The notes beneath the pieces were generated by a model. The model was not told where the DNA came from. It did not search any database and saw only the letters and a list, made by a program, of their open reading frames with translations. Positions 29,983 to 38,467 of a stretch of DNA of 64,000 bases are shown in pieces. The DNA is from SZAS-79 sp965279075 (GTDB lineage Bacteria; Pseudomonadota; Gammaproteobacteria; Burkholderiales; SG8-39). The position numbers and the translations under genes were made by a program. Within the stretch, counting starts at the first letter, position 1. Every line of letters begins with the position of its first letter. The stretch spans positions 709,351-773,350 of the forward strand of contig CBDIHI010000011.1 of NCBI GenBank assembly GCA_965279075.1. Direction: 5' to 3'.

Positions 29983-31560
29983 CTAGCGGCGACCTTTCTG
30001 AACCTTCTTCTTTACTTGAGGATAACTCTTCTTCCCTTTGATTGAAATAGTTTTATGGACACGCTTCGACGAGGAATTCGAGGCTGCGGCGGGCACCTGG
30101 ATCCGCAGCTGCTGGCCGATGGTCAGGCGCCCGATCGGGTTCCAGCGCCGCAGGTCGTCCGGGGTCACCTTGTAGTGGCCGGCAATCGAAATCAGCGTTT
30201 CGCCGGACTTCACCGTATGGACCAGGGTCCGGGTCGCGGCGACCGGAATGGGCGGCGCGTACATCAGGGGGAGCCGGCCGGCGGTTTCCGCCCCGGACCC
30301 GTTGACCGGCACCACGAGGACCGACGGGATCCCCCGGGTGCGGGGCGTGATGCCGTTGACCTCGCGAAGTTGCGAGACCGACACGCCGAAGCGCTTGGCG
30401 ATCGCCTCGAGCTTTTCGCCGCCCTTGGGCTGGTAGGTCTGCCAGGAGACCAGCGTCTTGCTGTCGTACTTCTCGAGGTTGGCGTGGAAGAGCTGCACCC
30501 GGTCGGCCGGGAGGACGATCCGCGCGTTGACCGAGGCCGGGATGATCGGGCGGTTGAAGGCCGGGTTCAGCGCCACGAACTCCTCCACCGGCATCTCGGC
30601 GAGCTTCGCGGCGAGGCGGATATCCATGTCGCGCTCGCGGCTGACCGTGGCGAAGTAGGGCTGGTTGGGGATCGGGTCTAGCACGATGCCGAAGGGCGCG
30701 GGGTTGGCGATGATGTTCTTCAGCGCCTGCAGCTTGGGCACGTAGTAGCGGGTCTCCTCCGGCATGCGCAGGCTGGAGTAGTCGATCGGCAGGCCGGCCG
30801 CGCGGTTCCTCTCCATGGCCTTGGCTACCGCGTTCTCGCCCCAGTTGTACGAGGCTAGCGCCAGGTGCCAGTCGCCGTTCATCTCGTAGATGTCCTTCAG
30901 GTAGTCGAGCGCAGCCGAGGTAGAGGCGACGATGTCGCGGCGGCCGTCGTACCACCAGTTCTGCGCGAGGTCGTAGCGCTTGCCGGTGCCGGGAATGAAC
31001 TGCCACAGGCCGGACGCGTGCGCGCGCGAATAGGCCATCGGGTTGAAGGAGCTTTCGACCATCGGCAGCAGCGCAAGCTCGGTCGGCATGCCGCGCTTTT
31101 CGAGCTCCTCGACGATGTGGTACAGGTAGCGCCGGCTGCGCTCGAAGGTGCGCTTGAGGTAGTCGGGCCGCGCGGCGTACCAAGCGGTGCGGTCCTGCAC
31201 GATCGGCCCCTCGAGGTTCGGCATCGAGAAGCCCGCGCGGATGCGCTCCCAGAGGTCGTCGGGTTGCACGGTCCGGTCCACGGTGGCCACGCCGCGCAGG
31301 GGTTCCCTGACTTCCTGCTTCTCGCCGTCGAACGGCGGCAGGCGCGTCCCGTCGAGCGGCTTCGTGTTCGCTGCTGCGGGGGCGGGCTTGGCCGGCTGGA
31401 ATGCGGGCGGCGGGGTGCCGGCCTGGTGCGGCGCGCGCACTTCCTTCTTCGGCGCCGCCGGCTCGGCCGGCTCCTGCACGAGCGTCGCGCACCCTGACGC
31501 CAGAAGGGCCGCCAGCGCCGCGCTCGCGAGCGAAACAGCTGCGTGGGACCGGACCCGCAC
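29983..31560 (-). CDS. mltD: Membrane-bound lytic murein transglycosylase D-like lipoprotein
   Basis: 525 residues from GTG 31560, which shares one base with the gloB stop; a GTG six codons upstream (31578) is possible. The shorter form gives a good lipoprotein signal ending ASGC (Cys24). A Pro/Ala linker precedes the SLT lytic transglycosylase domain with catalytic Glu169 in LPMVESSFNP and SGLWQFIPGTGKRYDL. Two LysM peptidoglycan-binding repeats follow (GEKLEAIAKRFGVSVSQLRE and SGETLISIAGHYKVTPDDLR). The very basic C-terminus (KKSYPQVKKKVQKGRR) is uncommon. Confidence 0.93.
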   Translation of the reverse strand: MRVRSHAAVSLASAALAALLASGCATLVQEPAEPAAPKKEVRAPHQAGTPPPAFQPAKPAPAAANTKPLDGTRLPPFDGEKQEVREPLRGVATVDRTVQPDDLWERIRAGFSMPNLEGPIVQDRTAWYAARPDYLKRTFERSRRYLYHIVEELEKRGMPTELALLPMVESSFNPMAYSRAHASGLWQFIPGTGKRYDLAQNWWYDGRRDIVASTSAALDYLKDIYEMNGDWHLALASYNWGENAVAKAMERNRAAGLPIDYSSLRMPEETRYYVPKLQALKNIIANPAPFGIVLDPIPNQPYFATVSRERDMDIRLAAKLAEMPVEEFVALNPAFNRPIIPASVNARIVLPADRVQLFHANLEKYDSKTLVSWQTYQPKGGEKLEAIAKRFGVSVSQLREVNGITPRTRGIPSVLVVPVNGSGAETAGRLPLMYAPPIPVAATRTLVHTVKSGETLISIAGHYKVTPDDLRRWNPIGRLTIGQQLRIQVPAAASNSSSKRVHKTISIKGKKSYPQVKKKVQKGRR

Positions 31561-32324
31561 TAGAACCCGTTCTTCCACTCGCGGATGGCGGAGAACACGC
31601 CCACCGGGTCGGAGATGCGCGACCCGAGGTACTTGTTCGCGGAGTCGATCACCGCCGGCTCGCGGCAGCGCAGGAACGGATTGGTCGCCTTCTCGTCGCC
31701 CAGCCGAGAGGGCAGCGTGGGCAGGCCCTTGTCGCGCAGCGCCTGGTCGCGCTTCTCGCGCGCGGCCAGCGCAGTGTTCGCGGGCTCGACGGCTTTCGCG
31801 AACTGCATGTTGGCGAGCGTGTATTCGTGCCCGCAGTAGACGAGCGTTTCGTCGGGCAGGGCGAGCAGTTTCGCGAGCGAGGCGAACATCTGCGCGGGCG
31901 TGCCTTCGAACACGCGCCCGCAGCCGCAGGCGAAGAGCGTGTCGCCACAGAAAAGGGACTCTAAGCCATAATAGGCGATGTGGGCCCGCGTATGCCCGGG
32001 GATGTCCAGCACCGAGAATTCGGCGCCGATTTCCGGGATGCGGACCCGGTCGCCTTCGGACACGGGGTGCGTCAGCGTCGGGATCGGTTCGTTCTTCGGG
32101 CCGTAGACGGGGCAGGGATGGCGGGCCAGCAGCCCGGGGATCCCGCCGACGTGGTCGGGGTGGTGGTGCGTGGCAAGGATGGCGGCGAGCTGCAGGCCCT
32201 CGGCCGCGAGGTAGTCGAGCACCGGCTGGGATTCTCCCGGGTCGACGACCGCAGCGTGCGTGGCCGTGCGCAGCGTCCAGATGTAATTGTCCTTGAACGC
32301 CTTCAGCGGAACGATGGTTGTCAT
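31560..32324 (-). CDS. gloB: Hydroxyacylglutathione hydrolase (glyoxalase II)
   Basis: 254 residues from ATG 32324; the long upstream opening is not coding. The metallo-beta-lactamase motif THHHPDHVGG (52-61) binds the two metals; His111, Asp128 and His166 (YCGHEYT) complete the site. The C-terminal glutathione-thioester domain ends CREPAVIDSANKYLG. It hydrolyses S-D-lactoylglutathione. The start codon abuts that of the divergent methyltransferase (CATATG). Confidence 0.96.
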   Translation of the reverse strand: MTTIVPLKAFKDNYIWTLRTATHAAVVDPGESQPVLDYLAAEGLQLAAILATHHHPDHVGGIPGLLARHPCPVYGPKNEPIPTLTHPVSEGDRVRIPEIGAEFSVLDIPGHTRAHIAYYGLESLFCGDTLFACGCGRVFEGTPAQMFASLAKLLALPDETLVYCGHEYTLANMQFAKAVEPANTALAAREKRDQALRDKGLPTLPSRLGDEKATNPFLRCREPAVIDSANKYLGSRISDPVGVFSAIREWKNGF

Positions 32325-33113
32325 ATGCCTATTGTATCTCCGGTATCTCCGGTACCTCCGGCCTCCGCGGACCCCGCGGCAGCGTCCCCGACGCTCGCCG
32401 GCTGGCTCGAAACGCCGCAGGGCCGCTACGTGCTCGGCTGGGAGCAGCAGCAGTTTGACAGCGCGGTCGAGGACGTGTTCGGCTTTCGCGCCGTGCAGGT
32501 GGGGCTGCCGGGCATCGACTTCCTGCGCCGCAACCGGATCCCGTACCGCTTCCCGCTGTCCCTCGAACCCGGGGCCGCGGTGACCGCAGACCCGCTGCAG
32601 CTGCCGATCGCCTCCCAGAGCCTCGACCTCGCCGTGCTGCCGCACGTGCTCGAATTCAGCGCCGACCCCCACCACGTGCTGCGCGAGGCCGAGCGCGTGC
32701 TGGTGCCCGAGGGCCATATCGTGATTTCCGGGTTCAACACGCTCTCGCTGTGGGGCCTCAAGCAGTCCCTCGCGCGGCGTGGCGCGCCGTGCCCGTGGGA
32801 CGCCCGCACGATCGGGTTGCTGCGCCTCAAGGATTGGCTGCGGCTGCTCGGCTTCGAGATCAACGGCGGCATGTTCGGCTGCTACGCGCCGCCCTTCGCC
32901 AGCGACAAGTGGCTGTCCCGCTCCGCGTTCATGGAGAAGGCCGGCGCGCGCTGGTGGCCGATCGCGGGCGGCGTGTACGTCGTGCGCGCGGTCAAGCGCA
33001 CCGTAGGCATGCGCCTCGTGATGCCCGCATGGCGCCGCGAACGTGCAAAAGCCAGGGCGCTGTCGCCCGTCACCAATTCCAACGGCCATGCCAGCGAGCG
33101 CCATGACGATTGA
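32325..33113 (+). CDS. Class I SAM-dependent methyltransferase (YafS-like)
   Basis: 262 residues from ATG 32325. The fold is recognisable from DLAVLPHVLEFSADPHHVLR and EGHIVISGFNTLSLWGLKQ, as in the gloB-rnhA neighbourhood of E. coli (yafS). The N-terminus includes a Val-Ser-Pro-rich stretch encoded by short GTATCTCCG-like repeats, so the true start may lie downstream, though no obvious ATG is available. The substrate is unknown. Confidence 0.82.
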   Translation: MPIVSPVSPVPPASADPAAASPTLAGWLETPQGRYVLGWEQQQFDSAVEDVFGFRAVQVGLPGIDFLRRNRIPYRFPLSLEPGAAVTADPLQLPIASQSLDLAVLPHVLEFSADPHHVLREAERVLVPEGHIVISGFNTLSLWGLKQSLARRGAPCPWDARTIGLLRLKDWLRLLGFEINGGMFGCYAPPFASDKWLSRSAFMEKAGARWWPIAGGVYVVRAVKRTVGMRLVMPAWRRERAKARALSPVTNSNGHASERHDD

Positions 33114-33123
33114 CAAGGATGCC

Positions 33124-33570
33124 ATGCACGAAGACACAGTCGAGATCTACGCGGATGGTGCCTGCAAGGGCAACCCCGGGCCCGGCGGGTGGGGCGCGTT
33201 GCTCACCGCGCAGGGGAAGAAGAAGGAGCTCTTCGGCGGCGAGCCGCTGACCACCAACAACCGCATGGAGCTGATGGCGGTGATCAGCGCGCTGGAGTCC
33301 CTCAAGCGGTCCTGCACGGTGGTCCTGTACACCGACTCGCAGTACGTGCAAAAAGGCATCTCGGAATGGATACACTCTTGGAAGCGGCGCGGCTGGAAGA
33401 CGGCCGACAAGAAGCCGGTGAAGAACGAGGACCTGTGGCGCAGGCTGGACACCGCCACGCAGGGCCACCGCGTCGACTGGCGCTGGGTGAAGGGGCATGC
33501 GGGCAACCCCGGCAACGAGCGCGCCGACGAGCTGGCGAACATGGGCATAGAGCAACCCAGGAGTGACTGA
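33124..33570 (+). CDS. rnhA: Ribonuclease HI
   Basis: 148 residues from ATG 33124 (MHEDTVEIYADGACKGNPGP); an ATG seven codons upstream at 33103 is possible. Catalytic carboxylates Asp11, Glu49, Asp71 and Asp135, with His125 in the flexible loop (KGHAGNPGNERAD). It removes RNA from RNA-DNA hybrids. It overlaps dnaQ by 1 nt. Confidence 0.97.
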   Translation: MHEDTVEIYADGACKGNPGPGGWGALLTAQGKKKELFGGEPLTTNNRMELMAVISALESLKRSCTVVLYTDSQYVQKGISEWIHSWKRRGWKTADKKPVKNEDLWRRLDTATQGHRVDWRWVKGHAGNPGNERADELANMGIEQPRSD

Positions 33571-34289
33571 TGGCAACCAGGCTGGTCGTGCTGGACACGG
33601 AAACCACGGGCCTCAGCGCCCGCATGGGCGACCGCGTGGTCGAAATCGGCTGCATCGAGATCCTCGACCGGCGCGTGTCCGAGAACCGTTTCCACACCTA
33701 CCTGAATCCCGGGCGGCCGAGCGACCCGGGCGCCGAGCGGGTCCACGGCCTGACGACGGAGTTCCTCTCGGACAAGCCGAAATTCACCGAGATCGCGCGC
33801 GATTTCGTGGAATACATCAAGGGTGCGGAGCTGATCATCCACAACGCCGCGTTCGACGTGGAGTTCCTCGACCAGGAGCTGCAGCTCGCGAAGCTCGGCA
33901 AGGTGGCCAACCACTGCTCGGGCGTGATCGACACGCTGCTGCGTGCCCGTGAGCTGCACCCCGGCAAGAAGAACACGCTCGACGCCCTGTGCGAGCGCTA
34001 CGGCATCGACAATTCGCACCGCACGCTGCACGGCGCGCTGCTGGACGCCTCGCTGCTCGCCGAGGTCTACCTTGCGATGTCGCGCGGGCAGGAGAGCCTG
34101 ATCGTCGAGACCGACTCGCCGCCCACGCTGGCCGGCGGGACCGCGACCTTCGACGCCTCGAAGCTCGTGGTGCTGCGCGCCGGCAAGGAGGAGCTCGCCG
34201 AGCACGAGAAGATCCTCACGGCGATCGACAAGGAGTCCAAGGGAAAAATGCTTTGGCGGACGTTGGAGGGTGGCGTCACGGACGCATGA
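33570..34289 (+). CDS. dnaQ: DNA polymerase III epsilon subunit (3'-5' proofreading exonuclease)
   Basis: 239 residues. DEDDh exonuclease motifs are visible: LDTETTGLS (Asp9, Glu11), IIHNAAFDVEFLDQEL and HRTLHGALLDASLLAEVY. The C-terminal tail binds the polymerase alpha subunit in this family. TGATG couples it to rnhA, an arrangement shared with E. coli except for orientation. Confidence 0.96.
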   Translation: MATRLVVLDTETTGLSARMGDRVVEIGCIEILDRRVSENRFHTYLNPGRPSDPGAERVHGLTTEFLSDKPKFTEIARDFVEYIKGAELIIHNAAFDVEFLDQELQLAKLGKVANHCSGVIDTLLRARELHPGKKNTLDALCERYGIDNSHRTLHGALLDASLLAEVYLAMSRGQESLIVETDSPPTLAGGTATFDASKLVVLRAGKEELAEHEKILTAIDKESKGKMLWRTLEGGVTDA

Positions 34290-34375
34290 ATGTTTGACAT
34301 TTGTTAAATTAGATCGGCGGCAGTAGCCAGCCTCCTGCCAGCCGGCATGCCTTATTTGGAAATTGGAGGAGACGG

Positions 34376-36010
34376 ATGGGCAACCCCTACGAGCAGGACC
34401 TCGACAAGAACCGGGCGAACTACGCGCCGCTGACGCCGCTCACGTTCATCGAGCGGGCGGCCTCCGTGTATCCCGACCGCGTCGCCGTGGTGCACGGCGC
34501 ACAGCGCTACACCTGGAGGGAAACCTACGCGCGCTGCCGGCGGCTCGCCTCGGCGCTCGCGAAGCGCGGTATCGGCACCGGCGACACGGTGGCCGTGATG
34601 CTGCCCAACACCCCGCCGATGGTTGAGGCGCATTTCGGCGTGCCGGTCACCGGCGCGGTCTTGAACGCGCTGAACACGCGCCTCGACGCCGAGTCGATCG
34701 CATTCATGCTGGACCACGGCGGCGCGAAACTGCTGATCACCGACCGGGAATTCTCGCCCGTGGTGGAGAAGGCGCTGGCGCTCGCGAAGAGCCGGCCCGT
34801 CGTCATCGACGTCGACGACCCGGCGTTCTCCGGCGGTAAGCTGCTCGGCGAAAAGGACTACGAGGCGCTGCTCGCCGAAGGCGACCCGGACCATCCCTGG
34901 GGCGGGCCCGCGGACGAGTGGCAGGCGATCGCGCTGGGCTACACCTCGGGCACCACCGGCAACCCCAAGGGCGTGGTCACCCACCACCGCGGCGCCTACC
35001 TGAATGCCCTTGGCAACATCATCACCTGGGCGATGCCGCACCATGCGGTCTACCTGTGGACGCTGCCGATGTTCCACTGCAACGGCTGGTGCTTCCCGTG
35101 GACGATGGCCGCCAACGCCGGTACCAACATCTGCCTGCGCAAGGTCGAGGCCGCGCCCATCCTCACTGCGATCCGCGAGCACAAGGTCAGCCACTACTGC
35201 GGCGCGCCTATCGTGCACCAGACGCTGATCAACGCGCCGGAGGAACTCAAGCGCGGCATCAAGCACAAGGTCAGCTGCCTCGTGGCCGGGGCCGCGCCGC
35301 CCGCCGCGATCCTCGAGGGCATGGAGCAGATGGGGTTCTCCATCACGCACGTCTACGGCCTCACCGAGGTCTACGGGCCCTCCACGGTGTGCGCCAAGCA
35401 CGAGGACTGGGAGGCGCTGCCGCTCTCGGAGCAGGCGCGCCTCAACGGCCGCCAGGGCGTGCGCTACGCGGTGCAGGAGGCGGTCACCGTGATGAACCCG
35501 GAAACCATGCAGCCCGTGCCCGCCGACGGCGAGACCATGGGCGAGATCATGTTCCGCGGCAACGTCACGATGAAGGGCTACCTGAAGAATCCCGCGGCCA
35601 CGAAAGAAGCGTTCGAAGGCGGCTGGTTCCACTCCGGCGACCTTGCGGTGATGTACCCCGACGGCTACGTGAAGATCAAGGACCGCTCCAAGGACATCAT
35701 CATCTCGGGCGGCGAGAACATCTCTTCCATCGAGGTCGAGGACGTGCTCTACCGGCACGCCGCGGTGATGGCGGCGGCGGTGGTCGCGCAGCCCGATCCC
35801 AAATGGGGCGAGACGCCGTGCGCCTTCGTCGAACTGAAGACCGGCGCGAGCGCCACCGAGGCCGAGGTCATCGAGTTCTGCCGCCTGCACATGGCGCGCT
35901 TCAAGGCGCCGAAGCGCGTGGTGTTCGGCACGCTGCCCAAGACCTCGACCGGCAAGATCCAGAAGTTCATGTTGCGCGAGCAGGCGAAGTCCGCTTCCGC
36001 GATCGAATAA
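34376..36010 (+). CDS. Acyl-CoA synthetase (AMP-forming)
   Basis: 544 residues. The AMP-binding motif YTSGTTGNPKG is at 189-199; MFHCNGWCFPW, HVYGLTEVYGP, HSGDLAVMYPDGYVKIKDRS and the catalytic Lys in PKTSTGKIQKF follow. This is the medium/short-chain fatty acyl-CoA ligase type. AATTGGAGGAGACGG supplies the ribosome-binding site. The 86-bp gap before it contains TTGACA (34294-34299) without a good -10. It is followed by an enoyl-CoA hydratase and a HAAT transporter, suggesting activation of an imported acid. Confidence 0.93.
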   Translation: MGNPYEQDLDKNRANYAPLTPLTFIERAASVYPDRVAVVHGAQRYTWRETYARCRRLASALAKRGIGTGDTVAVMLPNTPPMVEAHFGVPVTGAVLNALNTRLDAESIAFMLDHGGAKLLITDREFSPVVEKALALAKSRPVVIDVDDPAFSGGKLLGEKDYEALLAEGDPDHPWGGPADEWQAIALGYTSGTTGNPKGVVTHHRGAYLNALGNIITWAMPHHAVYLWTLPMFHCNGWCFPWTMAANAGTNICLRKVEAAPILTAIREHKVSHYCGAPIVHQTLINAPEELKRGIKHKVSCLVAGAAPPAAILEGMEQMGFSITHVYGLTEVYGPSTVCAKHEDWEALPLSEQARLNGRQGVRYAVQEAVTVMNPETMQPVPADGETMGEIMFRGNVTMKGYLKNPAATKEAFEGGWFHSGDLAVMYPDGYVKIKDRSKDIIISGGENISSIEVEDVLYRHAAVMAAAVVAQPDPKWGETPCAFVELKTGASATEAEVIEFCRLHMARFKAPKRVVFGTLPKTSTGKIQKFMLREQAKSASAIE

Positions 36011-36020
36011 AGGAGGTCCC

Positions 36021-36815
36021 ATGAGCGCCGTGCCCCAGGCCGAACCGCCCCTGCTGCTGCGCGAGGACCGCGACGGCATTGCCACGCTGACGCTGAACCG
36101 CCCGGCGCAGATGAACCTGCTGACGCTCGGCATGCTCGGCGCGCTGCAGGCCGCGTTCGACGCAATCGCCAATGACACAAGCGTGCGCGTCGTCGTACTT
36201 GCCGCCGCGGGCAAGGGCTTCTGCGCGGGCCACGACCTGAAGGAAATTCAGTCGCTCGCCACGCCGGACAGGATCGCCGGCCTGTTCGAGGCCTGCAACG
36301 GCATGATGCTGTCGATCCAGCGGCTGCCGCAGCCGGTGATCGCGCGCGTGCAAGGCACCGCGGCGGCGGCGGGCTGCCAGCTGGTGGCACAGTGCGACCT
36401 CGCGGTCGCTTCGGACGCCGCGCGCTTCACGACGCCCGGCGTCAACTGGGGGTTCTTCTGTTCCACGCCCGGCGTGCCCATCGGCCGCAACATGCTCCGC
36501 AAGCACGCGCTGGAGATGCTGCTTACGGGCGACCTGCTCGACGCGGCCAAGGCGCTCGACTGGGGCCTCGTCAACAAGGTCGTCCCGGCGGCGGGGCTCG
36601 ACGCCGCGGTGGCGGATCTCGCCGGCCGGATAGCGGCCAAGCCGCCGGCCACCATTGCGGCTGGCAAGATTGCGTTTTACAAGCAGATGGACCTGGGCGT
36701 GGCCCAGGCCTACGAACTGGCCGGTGGCGTCATCGCAGCAAGTTTTTCCCATGCCGAAGGCCGGGAGGGCATGGACGCCTTCATAGCCAAGCGGCCCCCG
36801 AACTGGGGCAAATAG
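36021..36815 (+). CDS. Enoyl-CoA hydratase/isomerase family protein
   Basis: 264 residues, crotonase fold. The oxyanion-hole segments are GKGFCAGHDLKEI and RVQGTAAAAGCQLVAQCDLA. The second glutamate expected of true hydratases is not obvious, so the reaction is uncertain. A strong AAAGGAGG ribosome-binding site lies 10 nt after the ligase stop. Confidence 0.88.
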   Translation: MSAVPQAEPPLLLREDRDGIATLTLNRPAQMNLLTLGMLGALQAAFDAIANDTSVRVVVLAAAGKGFCAGHDLKEIQSLATPDRIAGLFEACNGMMLSIQRLPQPVIARVQGTAAAAGCQLVAQCDLAVASDAARFTTPGVNWGFFCSTPGVPIGRNMLRKHALEMLLTGDLLDAAKALDWGLVNKVVPAAGLDAAVADLAGRIAAKPPATIAAGKIAFYKQMDLGVAQAYELAGGVIAASFSHAEGREGMDAFIAKRPPNWGK

Positions 36816-36886
36816 GGGCGTTCCCGAAAATCCGGATTTCCGGATTTCACAGGGTTGTTTTCCCGCACCGCAACAGGCACACTACG

Positions 36887-36950
36887 CGCCCAGCCGGGGG
36901 CTTTGCCCGGCTGTATAACGCCCAGCCGGGGGCTTTGCCCGGCTGTATAA
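36887..36950 (+). repeat. Tandem 32-bp repeat, two exact copies, each a hairpin
   Basis: Copies at 36887-36918 and 36919-36950 are identical. In each, CAGCCGGG pairs with CCCGGCTG around GGCTTTG (stems at 36891-36913 and 36923-36945), followed by TATAA. It lies between the enoyl-CoA hydratase and livG. It could be a tandem terminator, a duplicated protein-binding site or a REP-like element. Confidence 0.9.
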
Positions 36951-36961
36951 AAAAGAGAAAC

Positions 36962-37714
36962 ATGGCTGGAGACATCATCCTCGAGACCCGGGGGCTGACG
37001 AAGGAGTTCAAGGGCTTCGTCGCCGTCAACGGGGTGGACCTGCAGGTCAAGCGCGGCACCATCCATGCGCTGATCGGCCCCAATGGCGCCGGGAAGACCA
37101 CGTTCTTCAACCTGCTGACCAAGTTCCTGCCGCCCACGGCCGGGCAGATCCTCTACAACGGCGAGGACATCACCGGAGAGAAGCCCGCGCAGACCGCGCG
37201 CCGCGGCATCATCCGTTCGTTCCAGATCTCGGCCGTGTTCCCGCACCTGACGGTGCTCGAGAACGTGCGCATCGGACTGCAGCGCTCGATGGGCAATTCG
37301 TTCCACTTCTGGAAATCCGAGCGCGTGCTGGCGACGCTGGACGCGAAGGCCATGGCGCTGCTCGAGTCGGTCGACCTGGGGTCGTTCGCCAAGTCGCTGA
37401 CGGTCGAGCTCCCCTACGGCCGCAAGCGCGCCCTTGAGATCGCCACCACGCTCGCGATGGAACCCGAGCTGATGCTGCTGGACGAGCCCACTGCCGGCAT
37501 GGGTCACGAGGACGTGGACCGGGTGAAGGACCTGATCAAGAAGGTCTCGGCCGGCCGCACGATCCTGATGGTCGAGCACAACATGGGTGTCGTCTCCGGC
37601 ATCTGCGACACGATCACCGTACTGCAACGCGGCGCGGTGCTGGCCGAGGGGCCCTACGCCGAGGTCTCGAAGAACCCGGGCGTGATCGAAGCCTACATGG
37701 GCACGGTGCACTGA
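36962..37714 (+). CDS. livG: Branched-chain amino acid-type ABC transporter ATPase LivG
   Basis: 250 residues from ATG 36962; the long upstream opening is antisense-free shadow of the hydratase. Walker A GPNGAGKTT, LivG segment RSFQISAVFPHLTVLENVRI, signature LPYGRKRALEIATTLA (first position Pro rather than Ser) and Walker B LMLLDEPTAGMG. It starts the livGFKHM operon, 12 nt after the tandem hairpins. Confidence 0.95.
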   Translation: MAGDIILETRGLTKEFKGFVAVNGVDLQVKRGTIHALIGPNGAGKTTFFNLLTKFLPPTAGQILYNGEDITGEKPAQTARRGIIRSFQISAVFPHLTVLENVRIGLQRSMGNSFHFWKSERVLATLDAKAMALLESVDLGSFAKSLTVELPYGRKRALEIATTLAMEPELMLLDEPTAGMGHEDVDRVKDLIKKVSAGRTILMVEHNMGVVSGICDTITVLQRGAVLAEGPYAEVSKNPGVIEAYMGTVH

Positions 37715-37715
37715 G

Positions 37716-38417
37716 ATGACAGCGGCGCTCGAGATCAGCGGCCTGAACGCCTGGTACGGCGAGTCGCACATCCTGCACGGCGTCGACCTCACGGTGAACG
37801 AGGGCGAGGTCGTCACGCTGCTCGGGCGCAACGGCGCGGGCCGCACGACGACGCTGAAGTCCATCCTCGGCCTCGTCGGCGAGCGCAAGGGCTCCATCAA
37901 GGTCCGCGGCCGCGAGGCCGTCGGCCTCGCAACGCACGAGATAGCCCATATCGGCATCGGCTACTGCCCCGAGGAACGCGGCATCTTCTCCAGCCTCTCC
38001 ACCGAGGAGAACCTGCTGCTGCCGCCCGAGGTGCAGAAGGGCGGCATGACGGTCGACGAGATCTACGCGATGTTCCCCAACCTGAAGGAACGCCGCAACA
38101 GCCAGGGCACCCGCCTGTCGGGCGGCGAGCAGCAGATGCTCGCGATGGCGCGGATCCTGCGCACCGGCGCGCGGCTCCTGCTGCTCGACGAGATCACCGA
38201 GGGCCTCGCCCCGGTGATCGTGCAGACGCTCGGCCGCGTGATCGGCCAGTTGAAGGAGCGCGGCTTCACGATCGTCCTGGTGGAACAGAATTTCCGCTTC
38301 GCGGCGCCGCTCGCGGACCGGCACTACGTAATGGAGCACGGCCGGATCGCCGAGACTTTCGCGGCCGCCGAGCTCGAGGCGAAGATGGGCATGCTGCACG
38401 AGTACCTGGGCGTCTGA
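37716..38417 (+). CDS. livF: Branched-chain amino acid-type ABC transporter ATPase LivF, P-loop Lys replaced by Arg
   Basis: 233 residues. The Walker A motif reads GRNGAGRTT: Arg43 (codon CGC) occupies the place of the nearly invariant P-loop lysine. Signature LSGGEQQMLAMARIL, Walker B LLLLDEITEGLAP (Ile where Pro is usual) and GYCPEERGIFSSLSTEENLL are otherwise typical of LivF. It starts 1 nt after the livG stop. It may hydrolyse ATP poorly, leaving LivG as the main motor, or tolerate Arg; this cannot be decided from sequence. Confidence 0.93.
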   Translation: MTAALEISGLNAWYGESHILHGVDLTVNEGEVVTLLGRNGAGRTTTLKSILGLVGERKGSIKVRGREAVGLATHEIAHIGIGYCPEERGIFSSLSTEENLLLPPEVQKGGMTVDEIYAMFPNLKERRNSQGTRLSGGEQQMLAMARILRTGARLLLLDEITEGLAPVIVQTLGRVIGQLKERGFTIVLVEQNFRFAAPLADRHYVMEHGRIAETFAAAELEAKMGMLHEYLGV

Positions 38418-38467
38418 GGTACGCCCGGACGCAGGGCAAGCTGGAACATTCAACGGAGGAAGTGAAC

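Noticed and set aside
34290..34322. Promoter for the acyl-CoA synthetase gene at TTGACA 34294-34299
   Set aside because: No acceptable -10 hexamer at 15-19 bp; left out of the feature list.
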